Positions 9,317 through 19,081 of a stretch of DNA of 64,000 bases are shown here, piece after piece (position 1 is the first letter of the stretch; each line of letters starts with the position of its first letter). The stretch comes from Thiotrichaceae bacterium (GTDB lineage: Bacteria > Pseudomonadota > Gammaproteobacteria > Beggiatoales > Beggiatoaceae), in contig JAABRD010000009.1 in assembly GCA_011391085.1 (NCBI GenBank), forward strand, positions 1-64,000, written 5' to 3'. The notes beneath the pieces were generated by a model. The model had not been told where the DNA came from and ran no database searches. It was given only the letters and a program-made list of their open reading frames with translations. The position numbers and the translations under genes are program-made.

Positions 9317-10099
9317 ATGGGATTTTTAGCAGGCAAGCGAATTCTTATTGTGGGACTCGCCAGCAACCGTTCCATCGCATGGGGAATAGCCCAAGCCATG
9401 TCGCGTGAAGGGGCGGAATTAGCATTTACTTATCAGAGTGACAAATTGCGGGAACGCGTGCAAAACATGGCGGCAGAATGCCAGTCACATCTCACCTTTC
9501 CCTGCGACGTGGCCAGTGATGAACAAATTCAATCCGTATTTGACGAATTGAAAAAATCTTGGGATGGCTTAGACATTCTGATTCACTCAGTGGCTTTCGC
9601 CCCAGGGGAGGAACTCAAAGGCGCCTACTTGGAAAATGCCACTCGTGAAGGATTTCGCATTGCCCATGACATCAGTTGCTACAGCCTATCCGCTTTGCTA
9701 AAAGCGGGACGTAGCATGATGCAAGGACGGCAAGCCGCGGTGTGTACACTCAGTTATCTAGGTGCTGAACGTGCTTTACCCAACTATAATGTCATGGGTC
9801 TGGCCAAAGCCAGTTTAGAAGCAAATGTACGTTACCTCGCCTACAGTTTAGGTCCAGAAGGAATTCGCGTCAACGCCATTTCCGCAGGTCCCATTCGAAC
9901 CTTAGCTGCCGCAGGGATTGCCGATTTTCGCAAAATGTTAGACGAGGTCCAAAAAAATGCCCCTCTGCGGCGCAACGTAACCATTGATGAAGTCGGCAAC
10001 GTCGCTGCATTTCTCTGTTCAGACCTCGCTTCTGCTATCACCGGCGAAACGATTTATGTTGACTGCGGATTCAATATTGTGGGAATGACAAATTATTAA
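9317..10099 (+). CDS. fabI: Enoyl-[acyl-carrier-protein] reductase (NADH)
   Basis: FabI reduces the enoyl-ACP double bond in the last step of each fatty acid elongation round. The 260-residue length, the nucleotide-binding start [20 protein letters not shown], and the catalytic Tyr157-x6-Lys164 pair (YNVMGLAK) all match the family; E. coli FabI is 262 residues. The ATG is preceded by AAGGAG at about 9300, well placed. A TATAAT at 9277-9282 could be its -10 box, with no good -35. The 43-bp repeat array lies directly upstream and may bound the transcription unit. Confidence 0.97.
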   Translation: MGFLAGKRILIVGLASNRSIAWGIAQAMSREGAELAFTYQSDKLRERVQNMAAECQSHLTFPCDVASDEQIQSVFDELKKSWDGLDILIHSVAFAPGEELKGAYLENATREGFRIAHDISCYSLSALLKAGRSMMQGRQAAVCTLSYLGAERALPNYNVMGLAKASLEANVRYLAYSLGPEGIRVNAISAGPIRTLAAAGIADFRKMLDEVQKNAPLRRNVTIDEVGNVAAFLCSDLASAITGETIYVDCGFNIVGMTNY

Positions 10100-10122
10100 A
10101 CCAAATTAGGTAGAGAAAGAAG

Positions 10123-10198
10123 CATCTGGCATATTTGAACTGTGATGTTCATGATGAGTGTGAACAGACTCACCTCACATACATCACAGTTCCAGATG
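10123..10198. other. Hairpin in the fabI-rpiA gap
   Basis: A 12-bp perfect stem, GAACTGTGATGT (10137-10148) with ACATCACAGTTC (10181-10192), is extended by CATCTGG/CCAGATG. Inside it are direct GTGTGAACAGACTCAC-like motifs. It lies 80-150 bp before rpiA and could be a leader structure or terminator for fabI; nothing further identifies it. Confidence 0.45.
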
Positions 10199-10273
10199 AA
10201 TGTGAAAAGACTCACACACATCACCGTGCCAATCTATCTTGTGCATAACTACCACCAATCGAGGAAAACTCCA

Positions 10274-10930
10274 ATGACTGCTGATGAAAAAAAACAACAA
10301 GTTGCCAAAGCTGCTTTAGAATATGTCGTCCCCGACACCATTGTTGGTGTAGGTACCGGCAGCACGGCAAATCACTTTATTGATGCCCTAGCGACTATCA
10401 AACATCAAATTCAAGGCACTGTGGCCAGTTCCCAAGCCACGGCAGACCGTTTGAAAGCGCGTGGGATACCCGTGTTTGATATTAATGGGGTCGACGAAAT
10501 TTCCGTTTATATAGACGGTGCCGACGAATCCAACCGCTACTTACACCTCATCAAAGGTGGCGGCGGCGCCTTGACTCGTGAAAAAATTGTCGCCGCCGTG
10601 GCCAAACGCTTCGTCTGTATTGCCGACGACACCAAATTGGTTGACGTGCTAGGCAAGTTCCCACTGCCCATTGAAGTTATCCCGATGGCCCGTAGCTACG
10701 TGGCCCGTCAATTAGTCAAACTGGGTGGCAAACCCGTTTGGCGAGAAGGCTTTATTACCGACAATGGCAACGTCATTCTCGATATTCACAACTTGCAAAT
10801 TGCCGAACCGGTGAAACTGGAAACGGAATTGAATCAAATCACCGGCGTCGTCACCAACGGCCTCTTTGCCAGACGACCTGCGGATGTGTTACTATTGGGA
10901 AGCGATAAAGGGGTACAAGTTATTAAATAA
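10274..10930 (+). CDS. rpiA: Ribose-5-phosphate isomerase A
   Basis: Interconverts ribose 5-phosphate and ribulose 5-phosphate in the non-oxidative pentose phosphate pathway and Calvin cycle. The product is 218 residues, matching E. coli RpiA (219). Conserved elements are [11 protein letters not shown] (phosphate loop, about 25-35), DGADE (81-85, catalytic acids) and [11 protein letters not shown] (94-104). The start MTADEKK at 10274 follows GAGGAAA. An in-frame upstream ATG at 10142 would add 44 residues that read through a hairpin and are not family-like, so I reject it. Confidence 0.97.
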   Translation: MTADEKKQQVAKAALEYVVPDTIVGVGTGSTANHFIDALATIKHQIQGTVASSQATADRLKARGIPVFDINGVDEISVYIDGADESNRYLHLIKGGGGALTREKIVAAVAKRFVCIADDTKLVDVLGKFPLPIEVIPMARSYVARQLVKLGGKPVWREGFITDNGNVILDIHNLQIAEPVKLETELNQITGVVTNGLFARRPADVLLLGSDKGVQVIK

Positions 10931-10967
10931 GGACCGATAAGATTTGACAACTAAAGTTGTCAAATCT

Positions 10968-11120
10968 GGTAGTGATGCAATTCTTTGTGATATGTTTACC
11001 CTCACCCCGGCCCCTCTCCCAGGGGGAGAGGGGTGAAAACCACGGGTACCGCCGTTCTCCCCACGCCTGTAGGGGGAGGGGGCTGGGGGAAGTGTCTATC
11101 ACCCACATTGCATCACTACC
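10968..11120. mobile_element. MITE-A, 153-bp type 2 copy with near-exact TSD
   Basis: The ends GGTAGTGATGCAATTCTTTG and the complement of GGTAGTGATGCAATGTGGGT are MITE-A terminal repeats. The flanks are TCAAATCT (10960-10967) and TCAAATTT (11121-11128), 7 of 8 identical. The interior is not that of type 1: it carries the GC-rich CCCTCACCCCGGCCCCTCTC palindrome. The element sits 38 bp before the FixH-like gene. Confidence 0.85.
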
Positions 11121-11158
11121 TCAAATTTAATCCAAATCTCATTTTTCACCAAAATACG

Positions 11159-11668
11159 ATGACTCCTCCTAAACGCCCTTGGTATCAAGAACCCTACGTC
11201 TGGCTACTCATTCTCTTTCCCGCCACTGCCGTCGTGGGTGGCCTTACCACTTTATATATTGCTATCACTTCCCATGATAGCCTCGTCGTGGATGACTATT
11301 ACAAACAAGGGTTAGAAATCAACCGCACCCTTGAACGTGACCAAGCCGCGGCACGGCACGGTTTGCAAGCTATTTTACAATTGGACACTGAACTGCACCG
11401 AATACATCTTTATCTTACCACCACCACCTCTTCAGATTATCTAAGACCTGCGCAAATCACGCTAAATTTGCGTCATCACACTCGCGCAGGTTTTGATAGT
11501 ACCACCATCTTAGAACGAATCGGCGATGACCTCTATCAAAGCGTTCTCCCAGAATTAATCGCAGGCAAATGGGATGTCGAACTAGCTGCCCAAGATTGGC
11601 GTTTGATAACATTGATGAAAGTGCCTGATGAAGTTAAAGAATTGCAGATTAAACCTATGACGAATTAG
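11159..11668 (+). CDS. FixH family protein
   Basis: A 169-residue protein with one N-terminal transmembrane helix (about residues 14-36, WLLILFPATAVVGGLTTLYI) followed by DDYYKQGLEINRTLERD, the FixH family signature, and a periplasmic beta-rich domain. FixH proteins are linked to assembly of cbb3-type cytochrome oxidase and normally lie in ccoNOPQ-ccoGHIS clusters; here none of those genes is adjacent, so the role is inferred from the family only. I chose ATG 11159. A longer frame from 11033 would read through the preceding MITE-A and is not credible. The MITE may supply or disrupt its promoter. Confidence 0.8.
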   Translation: MTPPKRPWYQEPYVWLLILFPATAVVGGLTTLYIAITSHDSLVVDDYYKQGLEINRTLERDQAAARHGLQAILQLDTELHRIHLYLTTTTSSDYLRPAQITLNLRHHTRAGFDSTTILERIGDDLYQSVLPELIAGKWDVELAAQDWRLITLMKVPDEVKELQIKPMTN

Positions 11669-11749
11669 AATCAGTGTAGGGTGGGCGACGTGTTTTAGTT
11701 GCCCACCATTTCCTTGCCTATGACAAATTAAAATCAGTGTAGTTGCCCA

Positions 11750-12991
11750 ATGACAGAAACCCTTCGTATCAAACATTTCGGTCCCCTTTTAGACGTCATC
11801 TTGGATTTAAAACAAACCCTGGTCTTTATTGGCCCGCAATCCAGTGGCAAAAGCACTATTGCCAAATTGATTGCGATTTTCCGCAACCCTTCCTTTCTAA
11901 TCAGCATTGACAACAGCTTATCGGAGAACATCACCCACACTCAAAATTATTACACGACCTTCTTCCAAAATTACAACATCCTGAACTTTTTCCAACATGA
12001 CACCTACTTGAATTACGATTCTAAATATTATAACATTGTCTATCAAGCAGATCAGTTCAAGCTATCCTATAAACTAGCAGATTCCCAACAAACCAAAGTT
12101 GACGAAGTAAAAATGGAATTGCAAAAATTGGATATTCCGTTTGTGATATTGCCTTTGCAAACTTCTTATGTGGAAGTGTTATCCACCCTCAAACAACTGT
12201 TTGGAGAACACCGCGAAAGTTTCCATTATCCGGTCGGCAACACCTCCACGGCCACCTATATTCCAGCAGAACGTCTCTTCATCACAACTTCTTCAGGAAC
12301 CCTATTTAGTTTAATCAACAACAACGTTCCGATAGCCAAGAACATTTTAGAATTTGGGGCACAATTTGAACAAGCCAGAAGCAAGTTAAATAGGTTCCAC
12401 GTTGACTTTCTAAACGTGATGTATAAATATCAACATCATCAAGACACCGTTCAACTCAAGAGTGGCAAATTTATCAAACTCATTGAAAGTGCCAGTGGCT
12501 TACAAGCAGTCATCCCGTTACTCATGGTCATTGAAAACAATTATCAAGAAAAAACGGGCCGCCTTTTTGTGGTGGAAGAACCAGAATTAAATCTGTATCC
12601 TTTGGTACAAAGAGACCTCATTCATTTTTTAGTAGCCAGAGGCACGTTTACGCGAACCGTAGGCAAAAACGAAAAAGCCAACGAATTGGTTATCACCACC
12701 CACAGTCCTTACATCCTCGCAGCCTTAAATAACTGTTTATTGGCTTACCGTGCGGCCATCCTACGGCCTGATCAAATGGAAACCTTGAATGACATTATTC
12801 CCACTTCCAGTTGGTTAGACCCTAGTAAATTCAATGCGTATTATGTAGAAGAAGGGCATGTAGAAAACATTTTCAATCGTGACACCGGCGCTATTTTAGA
12901 CAGTAAATTGGAGGAAGCCACTAACGTTCTAAGAGGAGAATTTAAGCAGTTGATGAACCTATCTCAAATGGCTCCTTCACCGATGGACTAG
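11750..12991 (+). CDS. AAA15/AAA_21-type ATPase, orphan
   Basis: A 413-residue P-loop ATPase of the ABC/SMC-like class used by many defence ATPases. It has Walker A GPQSSGKST (28-36), a signature-like segment SASGLQAVIPLL, Walker B RLFVVEEPELNLYP with the EE pair, and the switch motif ITTHSPY. The ABC-like order suggests it dimerises around ATP. No nuclease or toxin partner is adjacent (FixH-like gene before, mtfA after), so it cannot be assigned to a named system. Its last codons PMD-stop lie in a GGCTAAAGCC-family repeat, so the repeat provides the stop and the true C-terminus may have been lost. Confidence 0.75.
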   Translation: MTETLRIKHFGPLLDVILDLKQTLVFIGPQSSGKSTIAKLIAIFRNPSFLISIDNSLSENITHTQNYYTTFFQNYNILNFFQHDTYLNYDSKYYNIVYQADQFKLSYKLADSQQTKVDEVKMELQKLDIPFVILPLQTSYVEVLSTLKQLFGEHRESFHYPVGNTSTATYIPAERLFITTSSGTLFSLINNNVPIAKNILEFGAQFEQARSKLNRFHVDFLNVMYKYQHHQDTVQLKSGKFIKLIESASGLQAVIPLLMVIENNYQEKTGRLFVVEEPELNLYPLVQRDLIHFLVARGTFTRTVGKNEKANELVITTHSPYILAALNNCLLAYRAAILRPDQMETLNDIIPTSSWLDPSKFNAYYVEEGHVENIFNRDTGAILDSKLEEATNVLRGEFKQLMNLSQMAPSPMD

Positions 12992-13133
12992 AGGCTTCAG
13001 CCGGTAGCACCCCCAGCACCGATGGACTAGAGGCTTCAGCCGGTGCCACCGGTGGACTAGAGGCTTCAGCCGGAGGGTCACAGAACATAATTAAACCACA
13101 TGGAACAACCTCCGGCTAAAGCCTCTAGTCCAC
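12982..13133. repeat. GGCTAAAGCC repeat cluster
   Basis: Three direct arms GGACTAGAGGCTTCAGCCGG are followed by one opposite arm CCGGCTAAAGCCTCTAGTCC. The first arm overlaps the stop codon of the AAA ATPase gene (TAG within GACTAGAGG). Confidence 0.88.
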
Positions 13134-13215
13134 CGCTACTTTAATTCCTCACACCAGTACCCATTTAAAACCGCTTCACCACCATTATTCATTATTCACT
13201 ATTCATTCCCCCCAC

Positions 13216-14037
13216 ATGGCCTTCATAATCACTTTCACCATTGGCATATCTATTATCGCCTGGATTATTGGCAAACCGTTACTTCTAAAACATCAAAGAA
13301 AACGCCTCCGGGCCAAACATTTTCCTTTGCAGTGGAGAATGTTTCTGGAAAGACGAGTGCCCATTTATCGGCGCCTCCCTGACTCTTTAAAAAAGCAACT
13401 TCAAGGTCATATCCAAATCTTTCTGGCAGAGAAACAGTTTATCGGTTGCGCTGGATTAGAAATCACCGCCGAAATCAAAGTAACGATTGCGGCCCAAGCC
13501 TGTCTTCTCTTGTTAAATCGCGACACCGATTACTATCCAGACCTCCATTATATTTTGGTCTATCCATCGGCCTTTGTGGTCAATCAAGAAGTTCGTGATG
13601 AAGCTGGCGTTCAAACCACCAAGAGACGAGTTCTCATTGGCGAATCCTGGGACACTGGGAAAGTCATTTTGGCCTGGGACGAGATTCAATATGATACCCA
13701 AAACATGAATGATGGTGAAAACGTCGTCATCCATGAACTGGCCCATCAACTTGACCATGAATCAGGTCACACCAATGGCGCCCCCTTATTGGGCACTCAA
13801 TCTGCCTATCTCACTTGGGCGCGAGTGTTAAAACGAGAATATCGCAAATTAGGCGACCAAATCGCCCGTGGCGAAGAGACCGTTTTAGATGGTTACGGTC
13901 TCAACAGCCCCGCGGAATTTTTCGCCGTGGCCACGGAAGCCTTTTTTGAAAAAACTTCTCAACTGAAACTTCAACATCCTGAACTCTATGAACAATTACG
14001 CAGTTATTACAAAGTGGACCCTAGTGAATGGCGTTGA
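13216..14037 (+). CDS. mtfA: MtfA-family zinc peptidase
   Basis: Homologue of MtfA (Mlc titration factor A), a gluzincin-type metallopeptidase that in E. coli binds the glucose repressor Mlc. The protein has 273 residues (E. coli 265). It has an N-terminal hydrophobic segment (about 3-24) and the zinc motif HELAH (173-177) in VVIHELAHQLDHESG, with a downstream Glu-rich helix EFFAVATEAFFE supplying the likely third ligand. No Mlc or PTS gene is visible here, so a sugar-regulation role is not supported by context. It stands alone between two repeat clusters. Confidence 0.92.
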   Translation: MAFIITFTIGISIIAWIIGKPLLLKHQRKRLRAKHFPLQWRMFLERRVPIYRRLPDSLKKQLQGHIQIFLAEKQFIGCAGLEITAEIKVTIAAQACLLLLNRDTDYYPDLHYILVYPSAFVVNQEVRDEAGVQTTKRRVLIGESWDTGKVILAWDEIQYDTQNMNDGENVVIHELAHQLDHESGHTNGAPLLGTQSAYLTWARVLKREYRKLGDQIARGEETVLDGYGLNSPAEFFAVATEAFFEKTSQLKLQHPELYEQLRSYYKVDPSEWR

Positions 14038-14065
14038 TAACTCCCCTTACGCTTCGAAACGGGAA

Positions 14066-14106
14066 TCCACAGCGTAGCTTTGTACGTGACAAAGCTACGC
14101 TGTGGA
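14066..14106. repeat. AGCGTAGCTTTGT palindrome
   Basis: An 18-bp perfect stem (TCCACAGCGTAGCTTTGT and its complement) with a 5-base loop ends in the GGACTCC that marks this repeat group. It lies after mtfA and before the promoter of the next gene, so it may also terminate mtfA. Confidence 0.8.
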
Positions 14107-14123
14107 CTCCTGGAATATTTCTC

Positions 14124-14152
14124 TTGACAAACATCATCCTCTCTCGTATACT
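14124..14152 (+). promoter_or_regulatory. Sigma70-type promoter of the propeller protein gene
   Basis: TTGACA (14124-14129), a 17-base spacer and TATACT (14147-14152) match the consensus almost perfectly. The start codon is 66 bases downstream. Confidence 0.8.
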
Positions 14153-14218
14153 TTAACACGAAAGTGCCAGAATAAAATCTTGCATCATTGTACCACCATA
14201 CTTTAGGAAAAATTTATT

Positions 14219-16297
14219 ATGAAACCACATACCTCAGTTTTTTTAACTTCATCTCCCTCTCACTTCCGGGCCTGTCTTCTCCCCCTTTGTCTCCTCTCCC
14301 CAGACACAGCCTTCCCCCTTGACAATGCGACTTGGGAAACATTGGTTAACCAAAGTTACATCACGGCCCTAACCTTCTCCACAGATGGCGGAACGGTGTG
14401 GGTCGGAACGCCAGATGGACTGGAACAGCGCACCACTCAACATGGTGAATTGCAACATAAGTTCACTCAGGAGGAGGGGCTACCCACTAACTATGTCACC
14501 GTCCTGGACCACGATAATCAAGGCGGACTATGGATAGGCACCGGCAGAGGACTGGCCCATTATCGTCCCCAACAACCCTGGCAAGTCTTTACACAAGACA
14601 ACTCCAGTTTGCCTGTCAACGGTGTCACCGCTTTGTATAGCGACACGCAAGGAGGCGTGTGGATAGGCACCAATGGAGGAGGGTTAGCCCATTATAACAC
14701 CCAAGGTCAATGGCAACTGTTCAATACCGATAACTCGGTGTTGCCCAACAATCAAGTGACCGCTTTGTACAAAGATGGCCAAGGGGTACTCTGGGTTGGA
14801 ACGTTTAAAGGCTTGGCCCGCTATAGTCCTCAAGGTCAATGGCAAGTGTTCACCCCTTCGGATGCAGATTTGCTGTCATACCGAGTGAATGCCATTGACA
14901 GCGATAGCCAAAAACAATTGTGGGTGGGAACGGGTTACTCCTTTTTCACCTTTGTAGGCGGTGGTTTGACCCACTATAATACACAAGGTCAATGGGAAAT
15001 CGCCTCTTCCCAGGACGCTGACTGGTCTTCCGATTGGGTAACGACCTTAGATAGCGACAACCAAGGTGGAATCTGGGTTGGTACCAATGGCGAAGGTTTG
15101 GCCTACTACAGTTCCACAGGCCAATGGGAAACCTTCCAAACAGATAACTCCGGCTTACCAAACGATGGGGTCACCGCCATTGACAGTGACAGTCAAGGTC
15201 GGCTTTGGATTGGCACAAAAGCAGGGTTAGCCCGCCTCACTGTTACCCAGTCACTCGCACCTCCCCCTTCCCCATCGCTGGGAATACCGCTTCAGACCGT
15301 TTTGGCTACCCCCTGCGACTTGAAACCACAAAGCATCAATCAAGCGTGCAATGCGCATGGTCAAACGGTCAAAAACTTTACCGTGCAAAACGGTGGTTAC
15401 TTCTCTAATGCCGTTGTCACAGGCACGTTGACCAATCAAGGCTGGGTCTCCAATCTCACCGTGATGGCTTCTGGAGTGGTGACCGGAGGCGTGGTCACCG
15501 GTTACATTCAAAATGACGGATTGATGACGGATTTTGAATTTAAAGGCGCCTCTCTCAAAGGTGGACAGTTAGGTGGAATAATTCATAACACCAGTCAAGT
15601 CGGTGGCACCTTCCAAAATGTCACCTTGCAAGCCAATACGCAACTGATTGGCGGATTCCTAAAAGGCACGATTCAAGGAGACAAGTCGGCCCCGGCGTTA
15701 TTGGAAGCCCTCACCATCAAAGCTGGTAGCGTCGTTTCCGGTGTAAAATTGGGTAGCAACGTCATCATTGAAAAGGGCGCGAAGGTGGAAGAAGAAGGGA
15801 AGACTGACCCACCTGCCCTCACATTACCCACTTTAGGCACTACCCTTGCCACCAATGCGCAAGGAAAAGCCATCACCGTACAAACTCGTATAGCTGGTGG
15901 CGCCGCGGTGGATGGTCAACATTTTAGCCCAACTCTCACCGTTCAATCCATGAGTGACACACTGGACCTAAAAGGCCAGTTCCAAGTGGATCCCGCGCAT
16001 CTGAATAAGCCGGCAAAAGTCTTTGTCACCGTGACTTATCAAGAATCGGCAACCAGCTTAGAGACGTTCCATTTTAAACTAAACACCACTGGTGGCCTGA
16101 TACCTTGGGATGAACAACTCAGTTCCTTATCTCAAAACCCCTTCCAGATCGACGTAACCTTGCCTGCCAATTACGAGTTCAGTCTCTATCACGGCGTCCT
16201 GCTGGCATCTGGAATATTGAAGATTCAAATCGGATATATTCTCGCCGACGGAACGACTGTACAAAGTGGTGATGAGATAACGTTAACGGTGGAATAG
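14219..16297 (+). CDS. Secreted beta-propeller (Reg_prop-like) protein
   Basis: A 692-residue protein with a basic/hydrophobic N-terminus that could be a signal peptide (to about residue 35). Residues about 45-345 hold seven or so propeller blades with the recurring pattern GGVWIGTNGGGLAHY followed by a D/N-rich turn, as in the ligand-binding propellers of two-component sensors. No kinase domain follows. Residues about 370-540 are a Gly/Thr/Val-rich repeat region (VTGTLTN, GGVVTGYIQN, GSVVSGVKLGSN), reminiscent of beta-helical polymer formers. The last 150 residues look like a beta-sandwich. Function is unknown; a surface role is inferred. It has its own strong promoter. Confidence 0.75.
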   Translation: MKPHTSVFLTSSPSHFRACLLPLCLLSPDTAFPLDNATWETLVNQSYITALTFSTDGGTVWVGTPDGLEQRTTQHGELQHKFTQEEGLPTNYVTVLDHDNQGGLWIGTGRGLAHYRPQQPWQVFTQDNSSLPVNGVTALYSDTQGGVWIGTNGGGLAHYNTQGQWQLFNTDNSVLPNNQVTALYKDGQGVLWVGTFKGLARYSPQGQWQVFTPSDADLLSYRVNAIDSDSQKQLWVGTGYSFFTFVGGGLTHYNTQGQWEIASSQDADWSSDWVTTLDSDNQGGIWVGTNGEGLAYYSSTGQWETFQTDNSGLPNDGVTAIDSDSQGRLWIGTKAGLARLTVTQSLAPPPSPSLGIPLQTVLATPCDLKPQSINQACNAHGQTVKNFTVQNGGYFSNAVVTGTLTNQGWVSNLTVMASGVVTGGVVTGYIQNDGLMTDFEFKGASLKGGQLGGIIHNTSQVGGTFQNVTLQANTQLIGGFLKGTIQGDKSAPALLEALTIKAGSVVSGVKLGSNVIIEKGAKVEEEGKTDPPALTLPTLGTTLATNAQGKAITVQTRIAGGAAVDGQHFSPTLTVQSMSDTLDLKGQFQVDPAHLNKPAKVFVTVTYQESATSLETFHFKLNTTGGLIPWDEQLSSLSQNPFQIDVTLPANYEFSLYHGVLLASGILKIQIGYILADGTTVQSGDEITLTVE

Positions 16298-16312
16298 CCT
16301 AGCAATCACCGC

Positions 16313-16489
16313 GGGACTAGAGGCTTCAGCCGGGGCCGGGCGGGACTAGAGGCTTCAGCCGCAATGCCATTAAGTTAAGGAAAATACTGCTTGTACGATT
16401 CCCTCTGGAGCGCAATAAGAATTATTGCGCCGTATTTTCGCCGCCGCTACGCGGGCGCACGGCGCAATAATTCTTATTGTGCTCCAGAG
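16313..16489. repeat. GGCTAAAGCC arms and CGCAATAATTCTTATTG palindrome
   Basis: Two arms AGAGGCTTCAGCCG are followed by a long stem (CTCTGGAGCGCAATAAGAAT from 16403, complement ending 16489) with a GC-rich loop. The CGCAATAATTCTTATTG palindrome recurs at 20161, 42219, 45870 and 62606. A single arm is at 60455. Confidence 0.88.
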
Positions 16490-16571
16490 AGTATGTACAA
16501 ATTTATAGGAATAACTATAATGGCATTGACTCCAACACTTAGGAACATTTGACGTATTAAAAAGGTCCCTC

Positions 16572-18776
16572 TCATTCCTTCATCACCTTCACCAAACATT
16601 CCCGAATCTCCATCAACAACTCCTCTTGCCGATAATAACCTTTTTGAAACACTTTAGCAACCCGGTCATTTAACAAATTAGACTCCTCTGGAGTAATATT
16701 CTTAGCGGTGAGAACCACCATCGGAATCGAACGCCACACAGGATGTTCGCGTAATTCGGCGATTAATTCAAAACCATCCATCTCTGGCATCATCAAGTCG
16801 GTCAGAATCAAGTCTGGCACCTCCACTTTGATTTTCTCCAATGCGACACGTCCATTTTCTGCACAAGAGACTTGCCAACCGACTTTGTGTAAAATATTCT
16901 CGATTACCAGCCGGCTGTCAGCTTCATCTTCTACTACCAAAATGTGCTGTTGAGACTCGTCATCCAGATATTTATTCAACACCGTCCGTAATTCTTCCCG
17001 ATCCACTGGCTTGGTCAAATACTCGGTGGCCCCCAACGCATATCCAATACTTTTGTCTTCAATCATAGACATCATAATCACAGGAATCGGCGCCAATTGC
17101 GGATCATTTTTAAGAATTGATAACACTTGCCAACCATCGAGACTGGGCATCATCACATCTAAAGTGATCGCATGAGGACGTAATTTTTTGGCCAATTTGA
17201 GACCCATTTCACCACTGTCGGCGGTGGCGACTCGATAACCTAATTTGCCTAAATAGTTCTGTAATAATTCGCGCACCACCGAATCGTCATCAATCACTAA
17301 AATCGTATTCCCCACCGTCTTTTTGGCAGACGACGGTAGGGAGAGATTTTCACCTGTTAACACCGGTTTAGAATCGGTTATCACATAGGCGGGGAGACGA
17401 ATCACAAACGTACTGCCGTACCCAAATTGACTGTCCACCGTCACCGTTCCTCCCATCATTTCGGCAAAGCGACGGGTAATCGTCAATCCCAAACCCGTGC
17501 CGCCATATTTGCGGCTAGTGGAAGAATCTGCTTGAGTAAACGGTTGAAACAGTTTTCGCAATTGTTCTGGCGTCATTCCAATCCCTTGGTCAGAAACGCG
17601 AAAGGTAATCCAATCGGTATCTTTGTCACTGTCGCGAGTCACGGTTAACGTGATAACCCCCGCCTCGGTAAATTTAGCCGCATTGCTTAACAAATTAAAC
17701 AGCATTTGCCGCACCTTAGTCAAATCCGCATACATATTCCCAAGCGGTTCAACACATTCCAAAGTTAACTGGTTCTCTTTGGTTTTGAGTAAGGGGTCAA
17801 GGGTGGTGACGACTTCCTGGATTAACGCGGTTAAGCCAAACGTTTCATTATGCAAATCCATTTTCCCCGCTTCAATTTTGGACAAATCCAATATGTCATT
17901 GATCAATCCCAACAAGTGTTTGCCCGCCGCATATACCTTTTGCACATCTGTCACCAACTCTTCACAGCCACTTTCCGCCATCTCCTCTTGCAAAATTTCG
18001 CTATATCCAAGGATAGCATTTAAAGGAGTGCGTAACTCGTGACTCATATTAGCCAAAAAAGAACTTTTGGCCCGATTCGCTTGTTCCGCCGCTTCTTTGG
18101 CGTGCCGTAACACCTCCTCGGCACGTTTATGTTGTGTAATATCCGTGACGATCCCGACTAGCCCCGCCAACTGTCCGTCAGCACTGGTGAATGCAGTACG
18201 TTGAATCACCACCTCATGGAGGCTACCATCACTATATTTCAGAGTCTCTTCATGGCTGAGGTTACCATGGTTTTGATAGGTAGCAACGTCGAATTCATGA
18301 TATTTATCGGCTTCAGTTTTGGGATACAAGTGATGTACTGTATGCCCTACTATCTGTGCTTCAGGTAGCCCCAGACATTGTTCAAATGCTTGATTACAAC
18401 CCAGGTAAGTGCCTTGTGAGTTTTTGAAAAAAATCGGGTTAGGAATACTATTCAGCAACGTCTTTAGAAAAATTAAATTATTGCGTAACTCCTCTTCAAT
18501 CCGTTTTCGTTCTTGAATTTCTTTGTGTAACAACTGATTCTTTTCTTCCAATTCTTGGCTATGCGTAAGAATCTGCTGTTCTAAAAAATCCCGGGCATCC
18601 AACATCTGTGTTTCAACCGCACTATTATGTTCGGCGAGGGTGTCCTGTAAAATTTCCAGGACCTTCCGTTCCACTAATAATTGGTCTCGTTCTCGCCGCA
18701 ATTGATTGCGTTCTTGGCGTAAGTTCTCTATTTCTAGTAGCAATTGAGTTTTGGAATGAGGATTTTCTGGTATCAT
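16572..18776 (-). CDS. PAS hybrid histidine kinase with two receivers
   Basis: A 734-residue soluble hybrid kinase. A coiled coil covers about residues 10-100 and a PAS module about 100-215. HisKA has [18 protein letters not shown] with His 246, and HATPase has [15 protein letters not shown] and [13 protein letters not shown]. Two receivers follow (about 490-605 with VIDDD and [10 protein letters not shown]; about 612-730 with VVEDE and [10 protein letters not shown]), both with their phospho-Asp. The double receiver suggests a phosphorelay or branched output. No transmembrane segment is seen, so the signal is probably cytoplasmic. No regulator gene is adjacent. Confidence 0.92.
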   Translation of the reverse strand: MIPENPHSKTQLLLEIENLRQERNQLRRERDQLLVERKVLEILQDTLAEHNSAVETQMLDARDFLEQQILTHSQELEEKNQLLHKEIQERKRIEEELRNNLIFLKTLLNSIPNPIFFKNSQGTYLGCNQAFEQCLGLPEAQIVGHTVHHLYPKTEADKYHEFDVATYQNHGNLSHEETLKYSDGSLHEVVIQRTAFTSADGQLAGLVGIVTDITQHKRAEEVLRHAKEAAEQANRAKSSFLANMSHELRTPLNAILGYSEILQEEMAESGCEELVTDVQKVYAAGKHLLGLINDILDLSKIEAGKMDLHNETFGLTALIQEVVTTLDPLLKTKENQLTLECVEPLGNMYADLTKVRQMLFNLLSNAAKFTEAGVITLTVTRDSDKDTDWITFRVSDQGIGMTPEQLRKLFQPFTQADSSTSRKYGGTGLGLTITRRFAEMMGGTVTVDSQFGYGSTFVIRLPAYVITDSKPVLTGENLSLPSSAKKTVGNTILVIDDDSVVRELLQNYLGKLGYRVATADSGEMGLKLAKKLRPHAITLDVMMPSLDGWQVLSILKNDPQLAPIPVIMMSMIEDKSIGYALGATEYLTKPVDREELRTVLNKYLDDESQQHILVVEDEADSRLVIENILHKVGWQVSCAENGRVALEKIKVEVPDLILTDLMMPEMDGFELIAELREHPVWRSIPMVVLTAKNITPEESNLLNDRVAKVFQKGYYRQEELLMEIRECLVKVMKE

Positions 18777-18808
18777 GGATTCAAGTGAGTTAAATGACTT
18801 CAGTTAAA

Positions 18809-19055
18809 GTAGGGTGGATTAAGCGTTAGCGTATCCACCACCTCCGAAATTGGGTAGCGATGCAATGTGGGTTCACTGTCTGAACTCTGATTAGAATGAT
18901 TTTCAGATGGACTCTGATTAGTCAAGCCTCCTTTCAGAGTCCTCATTCAATCCTCTCAATCAGAGTTCCAGACCGCCGCGAAACCACGCGATATTTCACC
19001 CAGATTGCATCACTACCCGAAATTGGTGGATACGCTAACGCTTAATCCACCCTAC
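18809..19055. repeat. TAGGGTGGATTAAGCG palindrome split by a MITE
   Basis: Left arm GTAGGGTGGATTAAGCGTTA (from 18809) pairs with the right arm ending CTTAATCCACCCTAC (19055). The arms are separated by a complete MITE-A, so the palindrome loop was the insertion target. Uninterrupted relatives are at 26582-26680 and, as a single arm, 61464-61495. Confidence 0.9.
18853..19017. mobile_element. MITE-A, type 1 copy with exact 8-bp TSD
   Basis: A 165-bp element with ends GGTAGCGATGCAATGTGGGT and complement of GGTAGTGATGCAATCTGGGT. The direct repeat CGAAATTG lies at 18845-18852 and 19018-19025. Removing the element and one duplication restores an intact palindrome. Confidence 0.92.
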
Positions 19056-19081
19056 CTGGTTAATCCACCATAGTTTTAGCG

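Noticed and set aside
10142-10273. N-terminal extension of rpiA
   Set aside because: The added 44 residues pass through a hairpin and are absent from RpiA proteins; ATG 10274 has a proper ribosome site and family length.
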